Assembly: GCF_000321225.1 (NCBI RefSeq)
Contig: NW_004451529.1
Coordinates: 124,001-188,000, forward strand
Direction of reading: 5' to 3'
Source of the DNA: Odobenus rosmarus divergens
Taxonomy: Eukaryota; Chordata; Mammalia; Carnivora; Odobenidae
DNA length: 64,000 nucleotides
Shown: piece by piece, positions 12,536 to 23,385 of the stretch
How positions within the stretch are numbered: the first letter of the stretch is position 1
Layout: every line of letters begins with the position of its first letter
Made by a program: the position numbers and the translations under genes
The notes under the pieces: model-generated
What the model was told of the DNA's origin: nothing
Database searches by the model: none
What the model saw: only the letters and a program-made list of their open reading frames with translations

Positions 12536-13211
12536 TAAGAAGAAAAGCCCACAGAAAGAGAAAAGTTGAAGATTCGGTAAAGAAAGAGGAATGTATCAAG
12601 AGACAGGCCTCCAAGTAGGGTAAGGGATTAGATTCCAGAGAATAGACCTTTCTTCCATTACAGTAGAAGGGAATGAGCAAGGAATCAATGAGGATGAAGG
12701 GACTGTGCAGTTTGGTGGGGAGGAAATTGAGAATATTTCATTTGAAGGTTTCTGTTATTTCAATTAAGCAGATTCTAGAGGAAGGGAGTATATAGTAGAG
12801 TGAGAGGTTTAAAGAACATAGAAAAGCTTTTAGAACAGACGTTGTAGAGATTGGAAGAACTAAGTGAGAAAACACACAAAAGAGTTGTTGGACCATTGTT
12901 GGAGATCATGAATTCATAGTGGCAAGAATCTGTAGCATTTTGTGAGTTTCTCCAGAAACACTCAGCAGCCCAGAAGTATACATGAAGAATGTAGACAGTT
13001 ATTTGACCCCAAGTTGAGGTTTGCCAGCATGAGGCAAAGGAAGGACAGTGGGGCCAAGGCAACGGTGCTCTAATAAACCAGATCTTGGGGGAATGAGAGG
13101 GATGAGGAAAAGGGGAATCCCTGATCTGTCACTTGTGACAATTTCCATGGTGTAAATACTCCGATGATGGCCAATTTCAAGGTGCCAATGACTTAAGAAC
13201 AGGCTCACACA

Positions 13212-13406
13212 TGGGCGCCTGAGTGGCTCAGTCGGTTAAGCATCCGACTCTTGATTTCAATTCAGGTCAGGATCTTAGGGTCATGAGATCGAGCCCCATG
13301 TTTGGCTCTGTGCTCGGCAAGGAGTCAGCCTGAGATTCTCTCTCTCCCTTTCCCTTTGCCCCTCCCTCCCTCAAATAAGTAAATAAAACCTTAAAAAAAA
13401 AAAAAA
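13212..13406 (+). repeat. SINEC, older subfamily
   Basis: TGGGCGCCTGAGTGGCTCAG head and the CATCCGACTCTTGATTTCA variant body. TSD GAACAGGCTCACACA at 13197-13211 and 13407-13421 (one mismatch). Confidence 0.95.
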
Positions 13407-13690
13407 GAACTGGCTCACACAATTTCTGAATGTTAATAGTCGCTTCTCAGGAACTGGTAGTTGATGACCCTAAGCACACACAGGTTCAGAGAGATGAGGC
13501 TAGAAGCCAGAGTGTGGTTGACATGATGGAAAATGGAGTCTAACAAGTAGAAGAGAAAGTGAAGACCAATGGGGACTGAGAGTCTGCAAGAAAAGGGGGT
13601 GGAGGAGATCTACAAAGAATTGTTGAACTTCATGACTTAGGAGAATGGTGGAGGAGAACATTAAATGAGTTGGTGGTGGTTACCCAAGAA

Positions 13691-14747
13691 AAAAGCACCT
13701 TTCCTCCAAAAACTCTTATATTTGAAAGACAATTTAGTGACACTGGACGACAATCCTGACTTGTACTTAAAATTTTCATTTGTAGCTCAGGTTAGTTAGT
13801 GGCAGCAGAACCGTGCCAATTGCTATTTTGCCATCTATGGCCAGCTCCTCTGACTTGCCTCTCTGTCCTAGCAACAGTGCTACCATCCCTCCCATCTTCC
13901 TGTGATCATAGACATTGGAAATGCCTTGAGGTGGAATAAACAGAGATGGCAGAGGCAAGAGGAGCAAGGGAGATGAGGAGGACCCGTGATGGCTAAAAAC
14001 AAAGTTCTGCCCTGGCATCTTGCTCACGTACCAAAATTGGCTTCCTGCCTCATGCAGGAGAGGTCGCCACCAATGACAAAGGGGTTACCATGGTAACTAC
14101 TTTCTTCGGAAAATTCTAAGCTCTGCACCAGCTCAGTTACCTCTTTACTGAGATGGACAATTATCTACGCTCCCAGAGTAGATTGATATAATTTGATCTT
14201 GCCTCCCACAAATCACGTTTGTAATGGGATATGGTAAATTTGTTTATCTAGAAATTTAACATTTTTTCCCCTTTTAAGACCTCCATATTGGTAACCGTGG
14301 ATTTGAATTTAACTGTTTGAAAAATAACTTTCATACTAGAACAAAACTGTAAAGAACATTTGTATTAAAAGCTATTTACCTCTAATTTCTTCATGCCGTT
14401 TGCTATTTATTTCTAACTGTTGTTGCTATGTGTAAACAAGAATATAATCTCCCAAATAAAGACTTTCTTTGAATTAGCAATGAGGCCACACAGAAGCTTC
14501 TGTCAACTCCATGGATCTAAAATGTGTGCCCTTATGTACACCATGGAAAGGGTTCATTTTTAATGGAACCACATCTAGTGTTCCTTTCCTATAAAGACCT
14601 CTATGTTGACAACCACAGTTGAAAATATTTGGTTTAAAAGGTCATAATCTTCTGCTGGGGAAGTGTTATGTTACAGGATACAGAGATGTGATAAATAACA
14701 AACTGATAACAAGATAGCTTCTATATCAAAACAGTTCCTCTTTTTTC
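13691..14747. other. Intron, no recognised element
   Basis: Largely unique. The minus frame 13776-14027 has no recognisable family. No RNA gene is seen. Confidence 0.45.
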
Positions 14748-14761
14748 CCTTTGAGGCTTCT

Positions 14762-14780
14762 TTTTTTTTTAATAAAGATT

Positions 14781-14836
<56 letters not shown>

Positions 14837-15031
14837 GAGAGAGAGCGCCCACGCAAGAGTGCCTACGGGCCCGTGCAGGGGAGAAGCAGAAGGAGGGGGA
14901 GAGAGAATCTCAAGCAGACTCTGCAGTTAGCAGGAGCCGGACTGGGGGCTTGATCTCATGGCCCTGAGATCATGACCTGAGCTAAAATCAAGAGTCGGAT
15001 ACTTAACCGACTGAGCCACCCAGGTGCCCAT
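14762..15031 (-). repeat. SINEC with expanded TTTA tail
   Basis: Antisense SINE whose tail has grown into a TTTA microsatellite of about 14-15 units (roughly 14777-14836). Head CCGACTGAGCCACCCAGG. TSD CCTTTGAGGCTTCT at 14748-14761, and with one change at 15032-15045. Confidence 0.95.
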
Positions 15032-15045
15032 CCTTTGTGGCTTCT

Positions 15046-15985
15046 ATTAACATTCATAATCCTCAGTGTGCCTCAGATTTGGGGCATTGTTTTGTTTTTC
15101 CCCCAAATTAATGCAATTTGATTTTGCTTCTCACAGTCGTGTACTGTGGGAATGAACAGGGAACATGTAAATGTTGGATGTGCTCTGAAAGTTGATGACA
15201 GGTGGAGAAAATGGGCCATAGCTCCAGATGCCCAGGCATCAGGCGCCCTCCACATTTAGAGAACTGAGTTTTTTCTGGCTGTTCCTAATCAGCTAGAATG
15301 CATTTGTCCCCTTTATTTACTTCTGCCATTTTATTCCACCATTATCCTTACTTCTGCCTGTCATTTTCTTTCAGTTTATTAAGGAGAAAGCCATATAGAT
15401 ATTTTAAAATTAACTTGGTGGATGAACCTGGGTATTGTATCATGAGCTAATCTATATAAATCATTAGGTTGTCCTACACCAAAGAAAAATAAGATAAATG
15501 AATATAAAAACTGATTTTTATATGGGCATCTCTCTTTTTAGTAAGGGAAACAATAAATCATAGGAATAAAGCATTATATGCTTACATGCATCCCAAACTT
15601 GGTACAATGTCCTCATGCAGAGCTCTCCACATCAAATTAACAACAAAAAAGAATACTTCAAAACTGCTATTTCTAATTAGCAGTTTCTCTTCCATCAGAC
15701 TTTAAGTATCTTTTTCTCCCCTGCAATGAATTCACTCTCAGCAATCTTCCAAAGACTCAGTAAGACTACTGGTTATGCTCTTAAATGGGAGTTCTCATAC
15801 TTCATATGCCTTTCTGCAGTGTTTTGCCCATTACTTCCTATCTTAAATTGTAACATTTATGTTTATCTGTGTTGGAGCATAAAGTTAGAACCCGTCTTCA
15901 TTTTTTGGCAAAATCGGTAATAAATAATTTTCCTGCTCAACTACTTACACTGAGATCCACCTTTCTTTGTTTGTTTTTTAAACTA
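15046..15985. other. Intron, no recognised element
   Basis: AT-rich intron. The open frames near 15073-15255 and 15726-15920 show no recognisable protein. Confidence 0.45.
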
Positions 15986-15989
15986 TTTG

Positions 15990-16174
15990 TGTTTGTTTTT
16001 GAGAGAGAGAGAGAGCTCACACGCACACAAGTTGCGGGGGAAGGGGCAGAGAGAGAGAATCATAAGCAGGCTCCACATCCTGTGTGAAGCCTGGCACGCG
16101 GGGCTCGAGCTCATGACCCTGAGCTGAAATCAAGAGTTGGACGCTTAACCAACTGAGCCAGCCAGGCACCCCCC
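15990..16174 (-). repeat. SINEC full-length, diverged
   Basis: GA-repeat middle, ATCAAGAGTTGGACGCTTAACC and AACTGAGCCAGCCAGGCACC. The flanks share AACTATTTG. Confidence 0.9.
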
Positions 16175-16764
16175 CTTTTTTTTAACTATTTGAATTCGTA
16201 TTAAGATTATATTTAGAGTGTGCTTCACAGTTTGTGTTTGAAGATCTGATTCAGACAAGAAAATATATATGGTGTTCTTCTGTGCCCTTGTTGCTGCTCA
16301 CTAGAAATAATTTTGTTTTTGTCGGTAGCAATAAAAATAAATTTAAATGTTGAAGGTGTTGAAAATAGGTTGGGTTAAGATAGCTGGGTCATGGGATCCT
16401 GGGGGCTTAATATTCTAAACCCTTCAACCACAGCTGTTTCAGATGCCATGCCTCTGTAAGACTGATGAGTCACTGACCTCTGCTTCTGAAACTAATAATA
16501 CAGTATATGTTAATTAGTTGAATTTAAATTAAAAAAAAAGATGCCATTGCCTCCACTCTGGGGGGTATAAGGTAAAGTTACATTATATTTACTTAGTTGT
16601 TATATGCCTGTTCCACCAACCCATGGACCCATTTAGCATTTAGCTGGCAAATAACCGAGTTGAATTAATGCTCTGGAGAACCTGCATCTTTTACTATTAA
16701 GCCTTTCTCTTTCCTTCTCCCCAGCAAAAAAAAAAAAAAAATTTATTTTAAGGTGGTGGACGTA
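16175..16764. other. Intron, no recognised element
   Basis: Unique-looking intron ending in an A-run at about 16725-16741. No exon is seen. Confidence 0.45.
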
Positions 16765-16765
16765 T

Positions 16766-16964
16766 GGGGTGCCTGGCTGGCTCAGTTGGTTAAGCAACTG
16801 CCTTCGGCTCAGGTCATGATCCTGGAGTCCCGAGATGGAGCCCCGCATCGGGCTCCCTGCTCAGCAGGGAGTCTGCTTCTCCCTCTGACCCTCCTCCCTC
16901 TCATGCTCTCTGTCTCTCATTCTCTCTCTCTCTCAAATAAATAAATAAATCTTTAAAAAAAAAA
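16766..16964 (+). repeat. SINEC full-length (CTGACCCTC subfamily)
   Basis: Head GGGGTGCCTGGCTGGCTCAG, body CCTGGAGTCCCGAGATGGAG, tail TCTCAAATAAATAAATAAAT. The flanks AGGTGGTGGACGTA and AGTTGGTGGAAGTA are a diverged TSD. Confidence 0.95.
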
Positions 16965-17660
16965 GTTGGTGGAAGTAACACGTAAATGAGAATAGCAACC
17001 CAAAAAAGATAGTGAAAAATTTTGTTATTCACATGTCTCCAACTGTTGTCACACTTTCTGAAGCTCCACTTAAAGGCAAACAAAGTGCTGAGGGGAAAAT
17101 TGTATTCCTTGCTATGGCTGATAGCTGTGATTAAACGGGAAATACTTTCTCATTGTCAGTTCCTCTGGCCTGGAGACTTCTTACTGCTATCGCTTATGAA
17201 AGAGAGCAATTTCTTTCATCCGGAGCATCTCACCTGTTCCCTGCCTGCCCCATTTCCCAGCCACATGACCAAAGTATGTAGTTCACATGGCCTCTTTCAG
17301 ACACCCGTTATTTATTATTTCACTGTCTCTCCTGTTGCCGCTGCTATTATTGTTACCATTATGCGAGGGCGTCTTGGAGCACAGACCGCGTGAAGAGGTG
17401 GTAAAGCTCATTGTTAAGTGGCTGAGGTTGGAGGCTTCAGTACGCAATTTGGCACAGCATCGGTGCACTTACCGGTGTGTTCTATGCTGTGTTCCATTCC
17501 TTCTCTTTTCCACGCACTGCGCCGTCCTCCATCCTCCCTTCCCCCCCGGATCACAGTACTTCCCACTAGCTCTTGCTCTGTGTTGGAGTTTCTTACTAGG
17601 TTGGTTCCTAAAGAGGCAGTCCTTATTTTCTGGGTCTCATTTCTAGCCCTGGGTCTTCAT
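16965..17660. other. Intron, open frames but no recognised gene
   Basis: Several overlapping frames (17022-17393, 17287-17646, 17418-17693) are open. None shows a known domain or paired splice sites. The CT-rich content makes chance frames likely. Confidence 0.45.
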
Positions 17661-17661
17661 G

Positions 17662-17960
17662 TCTGTAGTCGTCGGCTAGGGCTGCCATCATGAAATACCA
17701 CAGACTGTGGGGCTGAAACAGCAGTTTATTTTCTCACAGTTCGGAGGCTAGAAGTCCAAGATCGGGGGACAGCAGGTTTGGTTTCTCCTGAGGCCTCTGT
17801 CCTTGTCTTGCAGGTGGCTGTCTTCTTGTGTCCCCACGTGATCGTCCCTCTGTCTGGGTCATCTGGGTCCTAGTCTTCTCTTCTTGTAAGGATACCAGTA
17901 CTGGGAGTTAGTGCTTCAGCGTAGGAATTCGGGGGCACACATTTCAGTCCATAATAATGG
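17662..17960 (-). repeat. MaLR-type LTR (MLT1/MST-like)
   Basis: The + strand is the reverse complement of a MaLR LTR: GGCTAGGGCTGCCATCATGA, ACCACAGACTGTGGGGCTGA, CTCACAGTTCGGAGGCTAGA and the end CACATTTCAGTCCATAA. It is shorter than a full LTR because the 3' third is deleted. No viral gene is attached. Confidence 0.7.
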
Positions 17961-18160
17961 CTTTTTTCGTAGTCAACCAAATGCCAGTTTCTCCCCAGAT
18001 TCTCTGAAAACACCCTCTTCTTAACATGGATCTTACTTGGCAACTCTGAAGTGGTCTCCAACATCTGATGATACAGGACAGGAAATTTCCCATGTTTGTC
18101 AGCATACCCAAGTTCTCCCATTCTAGCCTGAAATCTGAGATTATTTAAAAGATTTTACAG

Positions 18161-18355
18161 GGCGCCTGGGTGGCTCAGTTGGTTAAGCGACTGCCTTCGG
18201 CTCAGGTCATGATCCTGGAGTCCCGGGATCAAGTCCCACATCGGGCTCCCTGCTCAGCGGGGAGTCTGCTTCTCCCTCTGACCCTCTTCCCTCTCGTGCT
18301 ATCTCTCATTCTCTCTCTCTCAAATAAAAAATAAAAAAAATAAAAAATAAAAAAT
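18161..18355 (+). repeat. SINEC, first of a tandem pair
   Basis: GGCGCCTGGGTGGCTCAG head and CTGACCCTCTTCC body, with an irregular AAATAAAAAATAAAA tail. Preceded by AAAAGATTTTACAG (18147-18160) and followed by the same 14 bases (18356-18369). Confidence 0.96.
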
Positions 18356-18369
18356 AAAAGATTTTACAG

Positions 18370-18545
18370 CAAGTACCTGGGTGGCTCAGATGGTTAAGCG
18401 TCTGCCTTCGGCTCAGGTCATGATCCCAGGGTCCTGGGATCGAGTCCCGCATCGGGCTCCCTGCTTCTTGGGAGCCTGCTTCTCCCTCTGCCTCTCTCTC
18501 TCTCTCTCTGTCTCTCACTAATAAATAAATAAAATCTTAAAAAAA
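18370..18545 (+). repeat. SINEC, second of a tandem pair
   Basis: A different SINE subfamily (CCCAGGGTCCTGGGATCGAG). It starts directly after the second AAAAGATTTTACAG and is followed by a third copy at 18546-18559. Its head is slightly altered (CAAGTACCTGGG). Confidence 0.96.
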
Positions 18546-18559
18546 AAAAGATTTTACAG

Positions 18560-19074
18560 CCCCACCCTCCACTTCCATCAACCCACGTGGTTAGCAAGAC
18601 ATGTCCTTTGGCATGCATGTGAGCTTGTGAAAAGTTCTCATTTACCTTACATACCCTTGTTCTGGTATGGTCTTACCACATTAACTTCCTTATAGTCCTG
18701 CCTTTATATTGTATCATATCTTATATAAACCACAACCTCCCTGTTTCTCTTCCTTTCCTAAAAGAGAGGCAGTGAGTTGGGCAAGTAAATAAGTTACGTC
18801 TTAGCAGGATGTCCAGGAATAGAAGAAAGTCTATATTCTATTCTAATAGAATGGATACTTTAAGCAACAACATAATATGAATACTACATAGGACATAGAA
18901 ACTTAATGTATTTTCTGAAATCATTCACATGAAGTTTTTTATTCTAAAACATTTCACCAAATTTTAAGGTGGCCATTGTTTAAGAAGACAGATTATAGAC
19001 ATATCCTTGTGGGGGAAATATTCTGAAGAAAATTGTTTGGCATAGCAGGAACTTCTTAGACCCTTTGCCTCACA
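18560..19074. other. Intron, no recognised element
   Basis: Unique-looking AT-rich intron without support for a gene or repeat. Confidence 0.45.
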
Positions 19075-19344
19075 CTAACTGGTCTCTCTGGCTTTAGTTT
19101 TTATCCTCTCTAGTTTCCTGTACTCACTACCACCAGCGTTGTCTGCCTGGAAAATCAGCCTCTAATTGTCACTCCTCACTTCGGAGAACACTGCTGGGTC
19201 CCTGTTACCTGCAGGATGAGCCCCCCACCCCTCAGCTGGGTAGAGAGCCCCTTCTTTCACACCAATATGCCATGCCCCTTCCTGGCCTTGTCACCTCTCG
19301 TCCCTTCCTCCTGGAATACTTTCCCGCTGTGGAGTGCCTGGAAA

Positions 19345-19550
19345 ACGCAGGGGCTTCGGAGGCAGACAAGTCTAGTTTTGAATTCTGACTCCAGTTCTTA
19401 CTGACTGAGTGATCCTGAGAAATTTACTTAATCTCCTTGAGTACTTTTCTCATCATGAAATGAGACTTAATACCTACTGCACGAAGATCTTGTAAGAATT
19501 ATTAAAGCTAAGCGTATGTGTGACTCACTGCTAAATTATTTATCAATTCC
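19345..19550 (+). repeat. MIR SINE
   Basis: Sense MIR: GGCTTCGGAGGCAGACAAG, core ACTGACTGAGTGATCCTGAG, then CTTAATCTCCTTGAG. Inserted in the L2. Confidence 0.75.
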
Positions 19551-19667
19551 TGTTGCAGTTATAGGATCAAGCAAACCCCTGTTACCCTTTAAGACCCAGA
19601 TCAGACATCACCTCCTCTGGGAGCCTAGGCTGTTATTTATTCTAACTCTGGTAATTCCTGCACTAGA

Positions 19668-20290
19668 ACAACGCATTTATAATTAAGAATGTGGTTTTCT
19701 GAAGCCATGTTGTTGAGGTTCAAATCTTGACTTCTCTGCGTATTAGCTCTGTGATCTCTGGCAAGTTACTTATACTCCCCATACTTTAGCTATCTGTTCT
19801 GTAAAATAAGTATAATATTATCTATGTAATAGGATTACTATGAAGATTAAGTGGGATAATATATACACTGGACCCTTGAACAACACAGATTTGAACTGCA
19901 TGGATCTACTTATACGTGGATATTTTTTGACAAAAACAGTACTATAAATGTATTTTCTCTTCCTTATGATTTTCTTAATAACTCTTTTACTCTAGCTTAC
20001 TTTATTATAAGAATACAGTATATGACATATGTAACATAAAAAATATATGTTGATCGAATCTATGTCTTCAGTAAGATTTCTGAGTTAACAGTTGGCTATT
20101 AGAACTTAAGTATGGGGGGGTCAAAAATTACATGTCGATTTTTGACTCCGTGGGGGTCAGTGCCTCTAACCCCCTACATTGCTCAAGGAACTGAGAATGT
20201 GTAAGAACTTACACAACTGTGTAAGAAATTTAGCACAATGCTATATATAGTTAGTACACAAAAAATGTCAGCCATTATTACTATATTCAT
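19668..20290 (+). repeat. MIR SINE interrupted by a Tigger-like element
   Basis: MIR sequence at about 19668-19866 (TATTAGCTCTGTGATCTCTGG and ATTAAGTGGGATAATATATA) resumes after the transposon at about 20192-20290 (AGCACAATGCTATATATAG). Confidence 0.7.
19867..20191 (+). mobile_element. Non-autonomous Tigger-like DNA transposon
   Basis: Starts CACTGGACCCTTGAACAACA and ends near CCCCCTACATTGCTCAAGG. The ends are diverged inverted repeats (CCTTGAACAAC against GCTCAAGG). The body matches the dispersed TATACGTGGAT / GTATTTTCTCTTCC repeat (Tigger2 type). It lacks transposase. Confidence 0.75.
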
Positions 20291-20625
20291 TTTGAGTCAT
20301 TTTCTCTTATTGTGAGTTCCTCAAGGCTTTGACTCTTCCTTGTTCTTCTTTAGATGCCTTGTGTCTGATCCAGTGCCCAGACTGTGCTAGGGTCAAAGAA
20401 GGCCTAACTGGATCAAAGAAGTCACGCATTAAATATTTATTTAGTTAGCAAATCCTGTTCATTTAAGATGAAGAATATTGGGCTTTAAATCCTCTTTGAA
20501 AATACTAGAAATAAACAGAAAAATTCTCATGTATTACACTGAATAGTATTCCAGGTTTCTTCCTACAGAAAAATAAATAGCTGAGTGTATTGGTCTGAAT
20601 TTTGCTTTTAAGAAAGGTGTCTGGG

Positions 20626-20809
20626 GGCGCCTGGGTGGCTCAGTCTGTTGAGTGTCCAATTCTTGGTTTTGGCTCAGGTCATGATCTCAGGATTGTGGGA
20701 TTCAGCCCCGCCTTAGGCTCTGCTCCTCGCTTAGTGCAGAGTCTGCTTGTCCCTCTTGCTCTGCTCCCCCGCTCTCTCTCTCAAATAAATAAATAAAATC
20801 TTAAAAAAA
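20626..20809 (+). repeat. SINEC, first of a tandem pair
   Basis: Head GGCGCCTGGGTGGCTCAG, tail AAATAAATAAATAAAATCTT. Flanked by AAAGGTGTCTG before (20613-20623) and after (20810-20820). Confidence 0.95.
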
Positions 20810-20820
20810 AAAGGTGTCTG

Positions 20821-21027
20821 GGGCACCTGGTGGCTCAGTTGGTTAAGCATCTGACTCTTGATTTCAGCTCAGGTCATGATCTCAGAGTAGTGAGATAGAG
20901 CCCCACATGGGCTCTGTCTGTACTCTGCATGGAGTCTGCTTGAGATTTTCTCTTTCCCTCTCCCTTTGCCCCTCCCCCTGCTTACACTTTCTCTCTCTCA
21001 ATAAAATCTTTTTTTTTTTTTTTTTAA
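20821..21027 (+). repeat. SINEC, second of a tandem pair
   Basis: Starts GGGCACCTGGTGGCTCAG directly after the duplicated site. The tail has become a T-run followed by AAAA. A third, diverged target copy (AAAGCTGTCTA) lies at 21028-21038. Confidence 0.93.
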
Positions 21028-21227
21028 AAAGCTGTCTATCATACTGTATGTACTACAGGGATCATGAAATATGACTTTGTGAATTTTCCATCTTTGTAGA
21101 CCTTTAAGACTTGGAGGGAAGGTCCGTTTTCTTCTTTGATGCTCTGGTAACCAGATGCCCTCCCATATCTTCAACTATTAGATTTTTTAGATCATTATTA
21201 AATGATCTTTGGAATACTAAAAGTTTT

Positions 21228-21425
21228 GGGGCGCCTGGGTGGTGCAGTTGCTTGGGCATCTGACTCTTGGTTTTGACTCAGGTTGTGATCTCAGGGTAGT
21301 GAGATTGAGCCCGTGTTGGGCTCTGCGCTCACCACAGAGTCTGCTTGAGATTCTCTCTCCCTCTGCCCCTCCCGCTCATGCTCTCTCTCTCAAATAAATA
21401 AATCTTTTTTTAAAAAAAAAAAAAG
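21228..21425 (+). repeat. SINEC, left element of a compound insertion
   Basis: GGGCGCCTGGGTGGTGCAG head. Its poly-A tail runs directly into another SINE with no intervening target copy. AAAAGTTTT precedes it. Confidence 0.93.
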
Positions 21426-21430
21426 AAGAA

Positions 21431-21640
21431 GGGCGCCTGGGTGGCTCAGTTGGTTAAGCGACTGCCTTCGGCTCAGGTCATGATCCTGGAGTCCCAGGAT
21501 CGAGTCCCACATCGGGCTCCCTGCTCGGCGGGGAGTCTGCTTCTCCCTCTGACCCTCTTCCCTCTCGTGCTCTCTATCTCTCATTCTCTCTCTCTCAAAT
21601 AAATAGATAAAATCTTTAAAAAAAAAAAAAAGAAAAAGAA
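21431..21640 (+). repeat. SINEC inserted in the tail of its neighbour
   Basis: GGGCGCCTGGGTGGCTCAG head and CTGGAGTCCCAGGATCGAG body. AAAAGTTTT follows the second tail near 21645-21653, matching the site before the first SINE. Confidence 0.95.
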
Positions 21641-21654
21641 CACAAAAAGTTTTT

Positions 21655-21970
21655 AAAGTTTTATATAGTCTCATTTGCATTAACTTGTTAATTGTCTACA
21701 GTAAAAATAATTGTGTTGAAAGAACTGAGGCTAAGATGTATATGCAACAGCCTTTTTAAACAGGGAAAAACGTCAAATTAATAGTTTATGATCAAGACTG
21801 CTAATATAGATCTCAAACAACAAAGCAGTCTGTTCCTTATTTATATATGAAATTATCATATTTTGTGTTTTCTTCATGTATTTTGTAATTATCAATTTTG
21901 TTTTCAACTTCATAAACTAAATTCAAGGACTGTCAATAGTAGATCTGCATATTTATGTGATAAATGGCAC
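21655..21970. other. Intron, no recognised element
   Basis: AT-rich intron between the compound SINE and an LTR-like repeat. Confidence 0.45.
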
Positions 21971-21971
21971 A

Positions 21972-22365
21972 CTGTGTCATTTATCTATTGTTATATAACA
22001 GACAATCCCAAAAAGTACTGGTTTATAACAACAGTATTTCTCATGATTCTGTGAGTTGGCTGGGTGGTTCTTCTACTGTTATCTCTGGATTCATTCATGT
22101 GATAGCATTCAGCAGGTGGGACTAAGATCTCTCTTTCCACACGTTTTCTTACCATTGGCTTCTTCACAGTATTGTGGTCCCAGGTTTCCAAGAAGGCAAG
22201 ACCCAGTGCACAAGCACAAATCAAACCTCTCCTTGTGTCATATTTGTCAGGTCATGTTGACCAAAACAAATCACATGGAGAATCAGTGTTAGAGGAGATA
22301 GCACATGGGAAATGGAGACCAGGAGACATGATTGATGGGGAGCTATTCCTCTAACAATCTACCAC
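21972..22365 (-). repeat. Ancient LTR-like repeat, family not assigned
   Basis: Contains ATCTATTGTTATATAACAGA, TCATGATTCTGTGAGTTGGC, GGTGGTTCTTCTACTGTTA and AACAAATCACATGGAGA. This is a dispersed mammalian repeat, probably of the MaLR/ERVL group. The same family recurs at 62927-63560. Strand is inferred from the usual MaLR LTR layout. Confidence 0.5.
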
Positions 22366-22784
22366 TTATACACATGGTAAATTTATGTTTAAGTATATAT
22401 ATAAAAAATTAACTTCATTTCTGAGAATTTGGTATGGAAAGGACATTTCTTTGTCATTTTAATATTTATAAAAATTTATTAATAATTTTTATTTAGTAAT
22501 ATCCTTTTATACATTTTGTTATGAGCTGATATTGCATTTTTAATTAAAAAATTTTTTTTTCACAATAAAAGTGAGTGAGTAAAGCCAGCATCAGTTTAGG
22601 TTCCCTGATAGCAGAAGCAATAATTGCTTATGAATTGTTAATAAAACTTGAGTAGAGATACTCTGATTACAAAGAAAATCTAGCCTGTGGTACTGATTTC
22701 ATCATTCAGCAGAGAATTGGGATTCCAGAGTTCAGAGGAAGCTTAAAAATTTTTAAGTATGCTACATTGTAGCATACTCAATGT
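22366..22784. other. Intron, no recognised element
   Basis: Very AT-rich intron (runs of A and T near 22540-22565). No feature is supported. Confidence 0.45.
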
Positions 22785-23385
22785 GAAAGACTAAAAGCAT
22801 TTCCTCTAAAATCAGGAACAAGACAAGGATGCCCATTCTTGCCACTTTTATTCAACATAGTATTAGAAGTCTTAGCCAGAGCAATTAGGCAAGAAAAAGA
22901 AATAAAAGACATCCAAATTGGAAAGGACAAAGTAAAACTGTCACAATTTCTAGATGACACGATATTGTATATAGGAAAACTTAAATACTGCATCAAAAAC
23001 TGTTAAAACTAATAAATTCAGTAAAGTTGCAGGATACAAAATCAATACACACAAATCTGTTGTGTTTCTATACATTAATAATGAACTATCAGAGAAATTA
23101 AGAAGACAATCCCACTTAAATTGCATCAAAAAGAATAAAATACCCTGGAATAAATTTAACCAAGGAGGTGAAAGACCTGTATATTGAAAACTACAAGAAA
23201 AGACAGTCTCTTCAATAAATAGTGATGAGAAGATAGGACAGCCACATGCAAAAGAATGAAACTCCACCACTGTCTTATACCACACACAAAAATTAACTCA
23301 GAATGGATTAAAGACTTGAACATAAGACCTGAAACCTTAAAACACCTAAAAGAAAACAGAAACAGTAAGCTCCTTGGACCTAGTG
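22785..23385 (+). repeat. LINE-1 ORF2 relic (reverse transcriptase part)
   Basis: Sense L1. Frame pieces read [16 protein letters not shown] and [11 protein letters not shown], the reverse transcriptase region around the catalytic Asp pair. Near 23200-23215 the sequence jumps to the later QWRRQPHAKE-like and [16 protein letters not shown] region, so an internal deletion is present. Stops and frameshifts mean no function. Confidence 0.85.

Larger units (their letters stand above)
10590..13690 (-). repeat. Long ancient LINE block (L2-like), antisense
   Basis: The + strand shows TTTGGATTTTATCCTGGGAGC, CTGCTGTGTGGAGAATGGATTG and GAGCAGTTTCAGTGGAGTG, a widely dispersed ancient mammalian repeat whose first part is the reverse complement of the L2 3' region. 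It is cut by a SINE at 11859, by another L2 3' end at 12118 and by a SINE at 13212. Assignment is firm for 10590-11230 and weaker beyond. Confidence 0.6.
19075..20400 (+). repeat. LINE-2 in sense, split by two MIRs and a Tigger
   Basis: L2 pieces in one orientation lie at about 19075-19335 (CCTTCCTCCTGGAATACTTTC), 19560-19665 (AGACCCAGATCAGACATCACC) and 20290-20400 (GATCCAGTGCCCAGACTGTG). The gaps are filled by MIR copies, the second of which contains a DNA transposon. Confidence 0.7.

Noticed and set aside
17022..17693. Cluster of overlapping open frames up to 123 codons
   Set aside because: The frames overlap in different phases, have no known domain or paired splice sites, and run up to an antisense MaLR LTR. 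Chance frames in CT-rich sequence are the simpler reading.
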